Shown one piece after another: positions 1 to 10,660 of a stretch of DNA of 59,269 nucleotides. The notes beneath the pieces are model-generated. The model saw only the letters and a list, made by a program, of their open reading frames with translations, ran no database searches and was not told where the DNA came from. Source of the DNA: Byssothecium circinans (Eukaryota; Ascomycota; Dothideomycetes; Pleosporales; Massarinaceae). The number at the start of each line of letters is the position of its first letter. Position 1 is the stretch's first letter. The stretch covers positions 81,544 to 140,812 of the forward strand of contig ML976983.1 in assembly GCA_010015675.1 (NCBI GenBank). Direction: 5' to 3'. The translations under genes and the position numbers were made by a program.

Positions 1-2
1 GG

Positions 3-302
3 TTGCGCTCAAAGTACCCCAACTTGGCAAGGTTCGCGATCGATATACTGACAATTCCAGCCTCAAGCTGTGAATGTGAGCGCGTTTTCAGTGAGCTTGG
101 CGACCTTCTTGAGCCGAAAAGACGCCAGATAGGCGCTCAGTTACTGGCGGCAATACAAGCTATACGAGCTTGGTTGAAAGCTGGCTTTAATCAACCCTCT
201 GAGAGCGCTGCTGCGAAGCAGTTATCGACGTTGAGCGACGAAGAAATCGACACCTTGTACTGCTTGTGCGACTGGGAGATGGCTACTTACGACCCTAGTT
301 AG
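3..302 (+). pseudogene. hAT transposase, C-terminal dimerisation fragment
   Basis: The 99 codons read here match the C-terminal dimerisation region of hAT-family transposases. The hallmark is the run Ile-Pro-Ala-Ser-Ser-Cys-Glu-Cys-Glu-Arg-Val-Phe-Ser, followed by Gly-Asp-Leu, Lys-Arg-Arg and a later Ala-Ile-Arg-Ala-Trp-Leu; families usually show a similar Ser-x-x-(C/A)-E-R-x-F-S block. In active elements this region mediates dimerisation and completes the catalytic fold with the upstream RNase-H-like core. The frame is open at the window edge, so the true start and catalytic core lie outside. It stops at TAG 300-302. No RIP-type stops occur within it, unlike the AT-rich tract beyond 9 kb. 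Whether the full gene is intact cannot be told. Confidence 0.85.
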
Positions 303-752
303 CATGAATATACCATACAATTGCAATCAATTGCAATCAATTTACAATCAATCCGCTTGAAAATGGCTTCCAATTCAATTCAATCAATCCACTAGATAAC
401 TCGTTGCAATCAAGTCAAGATACTCTCTAGAGATTGATTGACTTGATTGTTGGCAAGTCTGCCGGAAAACCGGGGTTCGTCGGGCATGTCAGCGTCGGCC
501 GATGCAGTCGGCCTGGATTTTGGGAGAGATAGTCGCGCCGAGACATTACGTCAATCGCCGATGCAGATTCCATGCAAGGAAATCTTAGCATCGTACCATG
601 AGTAGTATACTAGTATGAGATTAGTGACTAGCCCTAAATTCAAATCACCATCTACTAAGCCGTTGAACGTGTTACATGTACTGGAAAAGTGATATTCAAC
701 ACCACTCTTAGACGTTTAATCATCTTGCTAGTCAAATCAATTTTACTTCGCC
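303..752. other. Spacer between hAT end and PKS, with short repeats
   Basis: No gene seen. From about 316 to 450 there are many copies of CAATCAA/TTGATTG, including a perfect 12-bp inverted repeat (407-418 and 438-449) that could belong to the subterminal region of the hAT element. The part from 481 onward is GC-richer, contains the 8-bp palindrome TCGGCCGA (495-502), and presumably includes the PKS promoter. I cannot define a TATA box or transcription start with confidence. Confidence 0.5.
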
Positions 753-804
753 ATGGCTTCTCCTCAACGAGACTTACATGAGCCGATTGCCATCGTGGGC
801 ATGG

Positions 805-856
805 GTAAGAATTCCAACCCAATTCTGGTAATTGAAATGTTGAAAAGATTGAACAG
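805..856 (+). other. PKS intron 1
   Basis: A 52-bp intron with GTAAGA donor and AACAG acceptor. Removing it joins the Met-Gly of exon 1 to a Cys-Arg-Trp-Pro-Gly-Gly block, restoring the conserved KS N-terminal signature in one frame. Phase 1: the Gly codon is split between 804 and 857-858. Confidence 0.9.
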
Positions 857-2159
857 GTTGCCGATGGCCCGGTGGAGTCCACGGTACATCTCAATTTTGG
901 GACTTCTTGCGGAATAAGGTAGATGGTTGGAAAGAATTCGACGATCCACGCTACTCTACACAGGGATTCCATCATCCCAATTCCGATCGTCTCGGCTCCA
1001 TGGCAATGAAAGGTGCTTTTCTTGTGGAAGAAGATGCTCGCCTCTTTGACCATTCCTTCTTTGGTATGACTGGCCTTGAAGTGGAAACTTTAGATCCGTC
1101 ACAACGCAAGCTCCTGGAAGTCGCCTACGAAGCTATAGAGAATGCTGGAGAGACATGGGACAGCGTTTCCGGAACTTGTACCGGAGTCTTTGTTGGCAAC
1201 TTTTGCTTAGATCATTGGATGATTCAGTCACGAGATTGGGATTATCCAAGACCATATGCCTTCACTGGAGCTGGAACCAGCATTCTCGCAAACCGCATAA
1301 GTTATATCTTCAATCTTCAGGGGCCAAGTCTGACTGTCGACACTGCCTGCTCATCTTCGATGTATGCATTGCATCTCGCAGTCAATGCGATCCGAGCAGG
1401 TGACTGTGATTCGGCAATTGTTGCATCTGCAAATTGGATTGCGGATCCTAGAGTCCAAATTGCGCTTGACAAGCTCGGCGCGCTATCGGCATCTTCGAGA
1501 TGGCACACCTTCGACGCGAGGGCAGAAGGCTACGCCCGAGGCGAAGGATACGGGGCCATCTATTTGAAGAGACCGTCGTTGGCCATAGCCAATCAATCAC
1601 CCATCCGAGCAATGATCAGGGGAACTGCCATCAACTCCAATGGCCGGACTGGTGGTATTACACGACCCAGTGCCAGCAGTCAAGAAACCGTCATCCGTGA
1701 GGCTTACCAAAACGCTGGCGACCTTCCTTTCTCCGACACAAGTTATTTTGAATGCCATAGCACAGGCACATACGTCAGAGATCCGATAGAAGTGGCGGCC
1801 GTAGGGAGGGTCTTTGCACCAGAGAGATCCGCCGAAGATCCCTTGCTCGTTGGTTCTGTCAAGAGCAACTTAGGGCATGGTGAAGGTGCAAGCGCCTTAG
1901 CATCAATCATAAAAGTTGTGCTTTCCCTTAAGAATGGGGCCATACCCCCGATTTTCAATCTCAAGACACGGAATCCTAACATCAACTTTAACAGCGCCAA
2001 GGTCCAAGTAGTGGTTGAAGTCACCCCATGGCCACTACACAGACTGCAACGAGCCAGTATAAACTCTTTCAGATATAGTGGTGCGAACGGCTACTGCATC
2101 ATTAATCATGTCAACAACGTATTGCCGGACTATTTAGCACCAGGCGTCAGCGAGAACAA

Positions 2160-2255
2160 GGCCAACGGCCCGTTGAATGGACTCACGAATGGTCATACTA
2201 GTAGGCTCACAAATGGTCATAACCAAGGGTATCAGAACGGAACATCGATACAGCA
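2160..2255 (+). repeat. Asn-Gly-rich repeats in the KS-AT linker
   Basis: Imperfect repeats encoding Leu-Thr-Asn-Gly-His style units lie between KS and AT. This is low-complexity linker, common in PKSs and unlikely to be catalytic. Confidence 0.6.
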
Positions 2256-3832
2256 CCATCCGATACTTGAGAGCCTGGGACTAACTGCCTCATCCAACGC
2301 TATTACACGCCAATTAGTACTACTGCCGCTTTCGGCCCACAATGAAAACTCGCTCAAGTTGAATATCAATGCACTATCCAAAGTAATTGACAAGTGTCCA
2401 TTGGCGGATGTCGCGTATACGCTTAGCACTAGGCGATCAAGGTATGCCCAACAGTCGTTTTGCATTGTAGACAAGGACAATGCCGCCTAGAGCCTTGTAA
2501 TCAATCAAAAGCCTACAAGAGCACCTTTGCAGAGCACCACCGTTGGTTTCATTTTCACTGGACAGGGAGCTCAGTAGCACAGTATAGGGGCTGAGTTGTT
2601 CAAGTACCAGGTGTTCTGAAACGCAATTAAGTACCTTGACTACGCTCTCAGCGCACTGTCCAATCCTCCTTCATAGTTATTGTACAACATTCTCTCTAGC
2701 AATTGCGACCCCGCTCTGGTCCAAACAGCCGAGATATCACAAGCTACATGTACAGCTGTACAGATTAGAATAGTCAATCTTCTCGCTTCATAGTCTGTCC
2801 AACCTTCTAGTGTCGCTGGTCACTCGTCAGGTAAGATTACGGCAGCGTACGCGTCAGGTCACATTACAGCCGCTAAGGCCATTGTAACTGCATACCTGCG
2901 TGGCCAAGCAGTATCAAGAAATGAGCGGGAAGGTGCCATGTTGGCTGTAGGCCTTAGGCGTGACCAGGTAGACGGATATTTGCAAGGCCGAGAAGAAGAA
3001 GTTAAGTTGGCGGCAATCAATTCTCAAGGCAGCATTACTCTCTCCGGAGAAGTAATCGCTATTGACACCATTGCCGAAGCGATGACAGCAGACGGCATCT
3101 TTAACCAAAAGCTAAAAACCGGTGGCAATGCTTACCATTCGCACCACATGATGGCTATAGGTCACGAATATGTCGAGATGCTCACCAAAGGGATTGAAAA
3201 CATCCGAAAGCTTGGACTAGCCGATGCGGAACAGCGGTATCCGCACGTCTTGTGGGTTTCGTCCGTCACGCCCAGCAAGAGTATTTCCGAGTTTGGTAAC
3301 CCGGCTTCGTATTGGAGAGCGAATCTCGAGTCTCCTGTACGTTTCTCAGAGGCTGTTACAAGCCTGGTTGGTAGAGAAGACGTCTCGATCCACGCTCTTG
3401 TGGAAATCGGACCTCACCCGGCCTTGAAAAGCTCCTTGGAGCAAACTTTAAGGGCAGGTGGTAAAACTGTTGCTCACGCTTCCACGCTGAAACGACAAGA
3501 AGACGGCCGAAGGTCAATGTTGCAGCTTGCTGAGACATTATTCAACTTGAACGCAGCCATCGATCTTGCTGCTGTGAATGCCGTTGACATGCTGGATGGT
3601 GCAGGTCTGGAACATGGCTGCACCTGCCTTGATCTTCCACCCTACCGGTACACGTATGGTGGCCTGAACTATCACGAGAGCCGAGCTAGCAAGGAGTATC
3701 GATTCCGGTTGGTTCCCGGACACGATCTCTTGGGCTCCAAGGTCGTTGGCAATGCGAGGCTTCGACCCCAGTGGCGCAACATTCTCCGTATGAAAGAAGT
3801 GCCTTGGTTGGACGATCATCGACTCGTTCCTG

Positions 3833-3895
3833 GTAAGTTGTTTCCCTCCTCCGGACGCATGTGCCACCCGTTCTGACGTGGGTGCCAATGAATAG
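3833..3895 (+). other. PKS intron 2
   Basis: A 63-bp intron with GTAAGT donor and AATAG acceptor, in the first DH motif. Splicing joins Leu-Val-Pro to Asp-Ala-Val-Leu-Pro-Gly-Ala-Gly-Tyr, which recreates the DH signature and keeps the frame. Read-through would hit a stop at 3874-3876. Confidence 0.88.
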
Positions 3896-4215
3896 ATGCG
3901 GTGCTACCCGGTGCGGGATACTTGGCGATGGCGGTGGAGGCTGCCACGCGCATCCACAACGAGTTTCCCCAGCCGTTGAAGATCAAGGGTTTCTCGCTTC
4001 GTGATGTGGCAATCAAGAAAAGCCTGGTGGTCCCGGAAGACGACTACGGTGTTGAGGTTTTGACGAGCATGGAGCTGGTTGATGCAGCCACAGCTCAGTC
4101 GCCGGCATGGGCGACGTTCTCGATCAGTTCCGTGGGACGAGAGACCAACGAATGGACCGAGCACTGCACTGGTCGCGTGAAGATCGACGTCGCCGGTATG
4201 GGCGAGGATGAGGAT

Positions 4216-4353
4216 GTTGAGGTTGAGGTTGAGGTTGAGGTTGAGGTTGAGGTTGAGGTTGAGGTTGAGGTTGAGGTTGAGGTTGAGGTTGAGGTTGAGG
4301 TTGAGGTTGAGGTTGAGGTTGAGGTTGAGGTTGAGGTTGAGGTTGAGGTTGAG
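4216..4353 (+). repeat. (GTTGAG)23 hexanucleotide array encoding (Val-Glu)23
   Basis: Twenty-three perfect tandem copies of GTTGAG lie in the PKS reading frame, inserting 46 alternating Val-Glu residues between the two hot-dog halves of the DH domain. No unit departs from the consensus. The array is a multiple of three, so the frame is kept. Long open frames on the other strand and in other frames here are by-products of the repeat. Confidence 0.97.
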
Positions 4354-4674
4354 CACGTGCAGCGTCAGGCGGTCCCCCGTGCCCCGCGCGCCGTCGATGC
4401 ACGGGCGTGGTACAGGAAGTTTTTGGACATCGGCCTTGGCTACGGCCCCGCCTTCCAAGCCCTATCCAACATCCGCACCGATCCAGCCTGCAACCAGGCC
4501 GTAGCAACCGTTGCCTTGCATACGACAGACATCAAAGGCGGCGAGTCGCGATACGCTCTGCATCCAGCATCACTCGACGGCGCCATCCAGTTGGGGCTGA
4601 TTGCCTGCCACGGCGGCCGGTCCGACGACGCCAGCACCGCGTTCGTGCCTGTCCAGCTGTCACACTTATACCTC

Positions 4675-4704
4675 GCCAATAATGCCAATAATGCCAATAA
4701 TGCC
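4675..4704 (+). repeat. (GCCAATAAT)3 in-frame repeat in the DH domain
   Basis: Three tandem 9-bp units plus one trailing GCC encode Ala-Asn-Asn repeats in the C-terminal half of DH, about 100 bp downstream of the catalytic Asp codon. It is a second, smaller in-frame expansion in the same domain. Confidence 0.9.
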
Positions 4705-7700
4705 GCAGGGGACACATGCACCGTCGTTGCTCGCGGAGAGCGGACGGGAATTCGTGGCGCCCGCCTTGACCTGCAAAAGCTGGGTCCCGACGGCGAGGTC
4801 CTGCTCAATGTCGATAACCTCCGCTGCATTAGCTACTCGAGCGAGCCAAAGCCTGTGGACAGCATGTTTAGCAGTCCTTTCACGCGGCTAGTTTGGAAGC
4901 CATATATTCGCACGCTGATGTTCCCTCCTCCTGGTGAGAACGTGGCCAAGGCGCCCGATTGGGGAATCACGAATAAGCTGGCCCATTTCGTAGTCCTCAG
5001 CATTTATGAGAGCTTTGGGAAGCTGCAGGATGGCCCCAAGCCCTCGAGTGATGTAGGTCACTTTTTCGCTTGGATCAAGAAGAAGGCCCAAAATGACCGT
5101 TCGCCCTTGATGGAGGAGGCCAGAGAGCATGCGAAGAACGGTCTGCTCCTCCAAAAGATCGAGGAGCTTACTAGCCAAGCATCAGATGTGATGGAGGTGA
5201 AGATTGCGAAGCTTCTACACGACAACATGGCCGATGTTCTTCATGAACGCAGAACCGGCATGGATGTCATCATCAGTGAGGGTCTGCTAACGCCTCTTTA
5301 CCAATCAGGTCTCCTGATGACCGGCATCTACCCGCAGCTTTCCCGCGTTCTGGCTGGCATTGCCCACTCGAATCCTAACCTTCGCATTCTAGAGATTGGA
5401 GGAGGAACCGGTGGTGCGACACGCATCGCTATGAACGCGTTCAATAGACCCAACGCTATAAAAGCCTACAAGGACTACACTTTTACCGACATCTCCCCTG
5501 GTTTCTTGTCGTCGGCACGTGAATCCCTGGCTGATCTGCGCGACATGAACTTCTCTGTCTTCGATGCTGAGGTGGATCCCAAGGAGCAAGGATACGAGCA
5601 GGCTTACGATCTCGTCATTGCATGTCAGGTCCTACACGCCACCTCGAACTTGCACAAGACCTTGTCAAACTGCCGGAAGCTCCTCAGGCCTGGAGGTAGA
5701 CTGGTCCTAGTTGAAACCAACCAGAACTTTATTGTGCCGGGTGTTGTCGTGGGTACGTTCACAGGATACTGGGCTGGTATTCCTGATGGCCGTGTGGACG
5801 CTCCTTTCCAGTGTCTGGACGCTTGGGACTCGTCATTACGGGAAGCTGGATTTTCAGGGCTGGATGTGGTATTGGATGACTTCCCGGAACCACACAATAC
5901 TACCTCTGTCATCCTGTCCACAGTCCTTCCAGAGGCTAAAGACCTGCCTCAATCGGTTCTAGTGCATGTTCTTTATAGCGCCGGAACAGCTCCGCCTCTT
6001 GTCGATCATATTTCTAAAGAACTGGAACAACGGGGAGTAATCACTAAAACAGGCGCGGTTGAACGGGCCTTGGAAGGTCTTGGTCCAGAATCACGCGTGG
6101 TGGCTCTCTTTGATGAGAAGCATCTTTTGGTCAATACTGGCGAGCAAGACCTGAAAATCTTTCAACATCTGGCCCGGGACGCGGCGAGCTTGGTCGCTCT
6201 TACGAGCTGTGGCACCATCAAAGGACGTAGTGCAGATGGCGCATTGCTGCCCGGTCTGCTCCGCGTCCTCCAAAATGAGAATCCAGCTAGCCAATACATG
6301 TCGATCGACATCGATGCCGACAATTTTGATGTCGGAAATGACGATGGAAAAGACCTTGCTCGCTGCATCGTCGACCACGAGTTTGCACTTCACCAAGGCA
6401 CTCCAACGGACGACGAAGGGGGCAATCCAAAAGACCGTGAATTCACATGGCAAGATGGCTGCTTGTGGGTTAGTCGCCATGTACCCGATGCAGGCTTTCA
6501 CTCTCAATATGGTTTGGACACCCAAAGCATGAAGACAGAGATGCTACCACTCAGTAGCCAAGGTGTTGTACGAGCTACCTTCGAGACGCCTGGCATATTG
6601 AATTCCTTGCGCTTCATGCCCTATCGAGAGCTTTCACGACCACTGCCGCCAGGCTTCATCGATGTGAAAGTTGCAGCTGTCGGCGTGAACTGGAGGGACT
6701 TGGACCGCTGGACTGGACGTTCAGATGGAAACTATCTTTCATCCGAATACACAGGCGTCGTCACCGCTGTAGGCCTAGGAGTCAGTGGCTTCAATGCTGG
6801 CGACCGCGTGTATGGTATCGGAAAAGGCCAATTTGGCAATCACACGCGCGTATTGGCTGCCTTCGCGAGCAAGCTTCGGGCCGGTGATGATATGGTTCAG
6901 ATGGCTTCCATGCCGTGGGCCTATTCGACCGCTATTTATACTTTCGACCACGTCATCCATCTCCGAAAAGGACAGTCTGTGCTGATCCAGTCGGGCACAA
7001 ACGATGTTGGACTAGCATTCATTTCTCTTGCAAAAGCAAAAGGTGCGGATGTCTTTGCCATGGTCGAGACACCAGAACAAGCCAGCTTCCTCGTCGACGA
7101 AATGGCTATTCCAGCTCCGCATATCATATCAACGTCCAGCTTGTCAGATCTGCAGCGCGCTGCGCAGAAGACGCTCAATGGACGGTTTGATGTGATTGTA
7201 GGCACTGCTCAAGGCGACCTTGTACACTCGTTCGCACAGGTGCTGGCATCTTTGGGCTATTTCATTGACGTAGGCCGAGTCGACACACAGAGCCCTCCAG
7301 CCGTTGGTTCCGAGTTTCTCCAGAACAGTGCTACGTACTGCTCGGTCGATCCTTTCGTCATTTTGGACTCGAACCCAACGCTTGGTAAAGAGCTCATGCA
7401 GGCCGTCGATAGCTACTACCGCGAAGGACTCATCGCACCCATTCAAAAGATCACTGCGCCCGATGTTTCTCAGTTGTCTCCTGCAATCAGCAGTTTCTCT
7501 ACAACAATCGGCAAGCTTGTCGTAAGCTTTGAAAGCCCTGAGAGCCTAGTCAGGATGATTCCTTCAGCTCCAACTGTCGAATTCGATCCCGAGTCCTGGT
7601 ATGTTATCACTGGAGCCTTGGGCGGCTTGGGACAGTCCTTAATTCAATGGATGGGCGATCGGGGTGCAAGGCACCTTGCACTTCTTTCCAGACGCGACAT

Positions 7701-8825
7701 CGCAAGCGTCTCTGGAGCTCAGGATCTTGTCGAATCACTGGCTAGCCGCGACATTCACGTTGAAAGCTTTGTCTGCGATGTGAGCAAAAAAGTTCAGGTC
7801 ATGCGCGTAGTGCAACAGATCTCTTCATCTCGTCCCATCAAAGGTATCGTGCATGCTGCTGTTTCCTACCTGGATCTTACATTCGACAAGCTTTCGTCTT
7901 CGCGATGGAACGAAGGTCTTTCGGCCAAGGTGGAGGGAACGAAAAATTTACACGAGGCCACCCTCTCGATGCCTCTCGATTTCTTCGTCATGACCACCAC
8001 GGCTTTGTCCGTGTATGCTCTCGCAACCCAAGGTGCGTACACCGCCGCCAACAATTTCCAAGACGCTTTCGCGCGATACCGCCGGAAATTGGGCCTACCC
8101 GCGTCGACAACCTCATTCAGCTTGATCCGAGAAGTTACGAACGTTGGCACCGATTCCATCACGGTCGATCTTTTCAAACGCAACAAGACGCTGACACTGG
8201 GCGAATCGCAATTCTTGGCCCTCTTCGAACCAGCATTCTTGAACAATCGGACATCGGACAAGACGAGCCCCGAGCAGTGGTTTGGTCAACGCGAGGACCC
8301 GCTTTCCGTCTCGAACCTGCACACCTACCTGGACCCAAAAGGCATGATGGCCCGGGAGCGTGAAAAAATCGCCAGCAACGCTCCCTCATCAAGTACCATA
8401 CCCCGCTGGTACAGCGATGGGCGCGTCTCGCTGATAATGCGCGCTTTCTCAGATGCGCAACGGCAGTCGGCTGACCTGCAGGGCTCTCTCAACGAGGGCT
8501 CAAAAAATACCATCGCCCGAATTCGCAGTGAGTTCGAAGCCGCTGTTCGGGAAGGGGCCGCTGGACGTACGTCGACCGTGGCACTTGTACAGGGTGCCAT
8601 CACGAATGTGGTGGCTGAGATGTTGTTTGTTGATGTGGAGGGCATTGATCCGGCGAAGGTCGGTAGCGAATCTGGGTGTGGATAGTTTGATTGCAGCCGA
8701 GTTGCGCAATTGGTTTCATCAGGCGCTTGGAGCGAATATCGGCATGTTGGATCTTCTTGATCCGAGTGAGTATCAGTACGCGGGCTGCTGATATTACTAA
8801 CAAGGCGCTGACTGCGAAGGGCTAG

Positions 8826-9144
8826 ATTGAGTGGGTGCTTCGGGGTGGTTGGGTGCTTTTCCGTATTCTAGAGGGATACATGTAGATTCATACCCCGCTG
8901 CTTTTGTAGCGGGGGGCTGCGTCTTTAACGTTAGCAATAGTTAGATTTCTTGTGTTTTCTACATATAAAAGAGACGTAATAGTAATAGTAGTTAACAAGC
9001 CCTCTACTCTTAATAGATATACTATTTCCTAAGGATAATAGTAGTTAGATTAATCTATGCTACTACGTAGATTATTACTAATAGGTCTCCCTCCTTAATA
9101 ATATATTAATATAATATAAAGTACTAGATACTAGATACTAGATA
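8826..9144. other. PKS downstream region and edge of the AT-rich tract
   Basis: No gene seen. A hairpin (CCCCGCT 8893-8899 pairing AGCGGGG 8908-8914, extended by a G-T and a C-G pair around a TTTT loop) sits about 70 bp after the PKS stop. It could help 3'-end formation, though such hairpins are not a defined terminator in fungi. From about 8936 the sequence becomes TpA-rich and gene-poor, marking an abrupt change of composition. Confidence 0.5.
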
Positions 9145-10212
9145 ACGTATTCCACCACCGAACCGCCCACACCACCGAACCGCTCAAAAGCTTGGCATTG
9201 GAAAATCAAAACAGGATATCTTAATAACAAAGCTAAACGTTAATATTTTCTTTTAAAATTTTAAACCTAGATAGATACATATATATACTAATAGCCATTA
9301 AAATTTTATAGCTATAGCTTACGTAATAAAATAGTTATTAGTAAAAGAAGAAATCTTAGGTAAAACCTACCTTTACCTATAGATTAATAGCTAAACGTTA
9401 CTAATAGGCTATATAACTTTTAGGATATACTTATTAGTATATTAGTTAGTAGCTATTAAGTTATTATAGCATGCAGCCTAGATTTAACGCTATTATAGTA
9501 GGTATAAGGTAGAGGGTAAGAAAAATTAAAAAACCTTCTAAATAAAGTACTATATATTAGAAACTTATAGTTCCTTCTATAAGAGGGATAGAGTATATAC
9601 TAAATAAAGCTATATACAAGCTTAAAGTAAGTAATTACCTCTAAAACGAAAGGATCTAGCTTAGGAAGTATAGGTTTTTAGAAAATTTAAACACTGCCTT
9701 ATTATAAAGCTTATATAAGCTAATTTCTAGTAGCTAACTATTTATATTACTTCTATATATATATATAAAAGATATCTATAAGCTAGAAGTAATAATATCT
9801 AGTTAAATAAAAAGTTTTATTATATATTTCTAATTTTAGGTATCTCTACCTTCCCTACGCTAGTTCTCTAATAGGTCTAGGCTGCACGTTATAATTTTAG
9901 TGCTAATAGGTATATTATATATATATAAACTAGCTCTAAGTTATTATAATTTATTAAGCTAGTTTATTAGGTGTTGTAGGGTATAAAGCTTAGGCAAATA
10001 ACTTTATGCTATACTTATATAGCTTACTAAGATATTAGAAATCCTAGAATATTTTTTTATAACCTTTTAGATCTATATTACATATATCTGTATTCAAAAT
10101 TTCAGCTTAATAGCTCTTATATTTAAATTGTTATTAAAGGTTGAATATTTGATTTTCCTTGCCAAGCTTTTGGGCGGTTCGGTGGTGTGGGCGGTTCGGT
10201 GGTGGAATACGT
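9145..10212. mobile_element. MITE-like element M1 with iteron-bearing TIRs, TA target duplication
   Basis: A 1068-bp element flanked by TA (9143-9144 and 10213-10214). Both ends begin ACGTATTCCACCACC in inverted orientation, carry two GC-rich units of the type ACCGAACCGCCCACACC, then reach AAGCTTGGCA and AAAATCAAA blocks. The interior is AT-rich without coding capacity. TA duplication and the ACGTA tip are shared with the pogo-type elements of this window, so I infer a non-autonomous element mobilised by a pogo transposase. Related copies are M2, M3 and M4. Confidence 0.85.
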
Positions 10213-10451
10213 TACTACTTTTATTCTACGTTAATAATATACTACTAATAATGTAAAGTACTACTAAACTACTTACCCTACTAAACTACTTACAATTCCT
10301 TAGTAATACTAACTTACTTAATTTTATTATTATTATTATCTGTATTACTACTTAATATAATAAACTAAGTACTAGCTTCTAACTTAGAAAAACCCTCTTT
10401 ATCTACTTAATATATTCTTATATTATACCTAGCCTTCCTATAATTACTATA

Positions 10452-10660
10452 ACGTAAAGCACTACTAAAGTAGCTACTTTCCCTTAGTAATACTAACTTA
10501 CTTAACTTTATTATTATTATTATTAACATTACTATCTAAAAATATATATTAAGTACTAGCTTCTAACTTAGAAGAACCCTTTTTATTAGCTTAACAAGTT
10601 CTTGCGTTATACCTAGCCTTCCTATAATTACTATAGTGCTGAATACTTAGTTATTATACT
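10452..10660 (-). repeat. Second pogo left end inside P1
   Basis: After 200 bp of pogo left end (10251-10451), a new end begins with ACGTAAAGCACTACT at 10452, preceded by TA, and repeats the same 200 bp before the element continues. No matching second right end is visible. A second pogo inserted at this TA, followed by recombination between the copies, would explain it. Confidence 0.6.

Larger units (their letters stand above)
753..8825 (+). pseudogene. Highly reducing type I polyketide synthase (KS-AT-DH-cMT-ER-KR-ACP), disrupted
   Basis: An iterative fungal PKS building a reduced, C-methylated chain from malonyl units. Start ATG 753; exon 1 (753-804) encodes the first KS strand, exon 2 is 857-3832, exon 3 runs from 3896. 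KS about 780-2110: active Cys in DTACSSS, His in ECHSTGT and SNLGH all present. AT about 2539-3480: GHSSG with Ser codon 2824-2826, and YHSHHM. DH about 3700-4860: His near 3817 and Asp at 4576-4578 (HPASLDGAIQ). cMT: SAM motif LEIGGGTGG from 5389. ER about 6570-7560 with a degenerate cofactor motif at 6979-7023. KR from 7597: TGALGGLG and Tyr at 8038-8040. ACP: GVDSL with Ser at 8684-8686. No releasing domain follows. In-frame stops at 2488, 2575, 2617, 2674 and 2791, and frameshifts near 8658 and 8768, break it. The product is not identifiable. Confidence 0.95.

Noticed and set aside
495..502. TCGGCCGA as a regulator binding site for the PKS
   Set aside because: One short palindrome without a regulator gene in view is not enough to call an operator.
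4216..4353. Telomere-like repeat
   Set aside because: The unit GTTGAG is not the fungal TTAGGG type, and it is in frame inside a gene.
4124..4507. Open frames rich in Leu-Arg (plus strand) or Pro-Gln/Asn-Leu (minus strand) over the hexanucleotide array
   Set aside because: They exist only because a perfect repeat has no stops in any frame; the PKS frame is supported by domains on both sides.
8766..8803. Possible third PKS intron with GTGAGT donor at 8766
   Set aside because: Splicing gives only a few residues before a stop, whereas a one-base shift gives a plausible C-terminus ending at 8823. Kept as a frameshift, but cDNA would decide.
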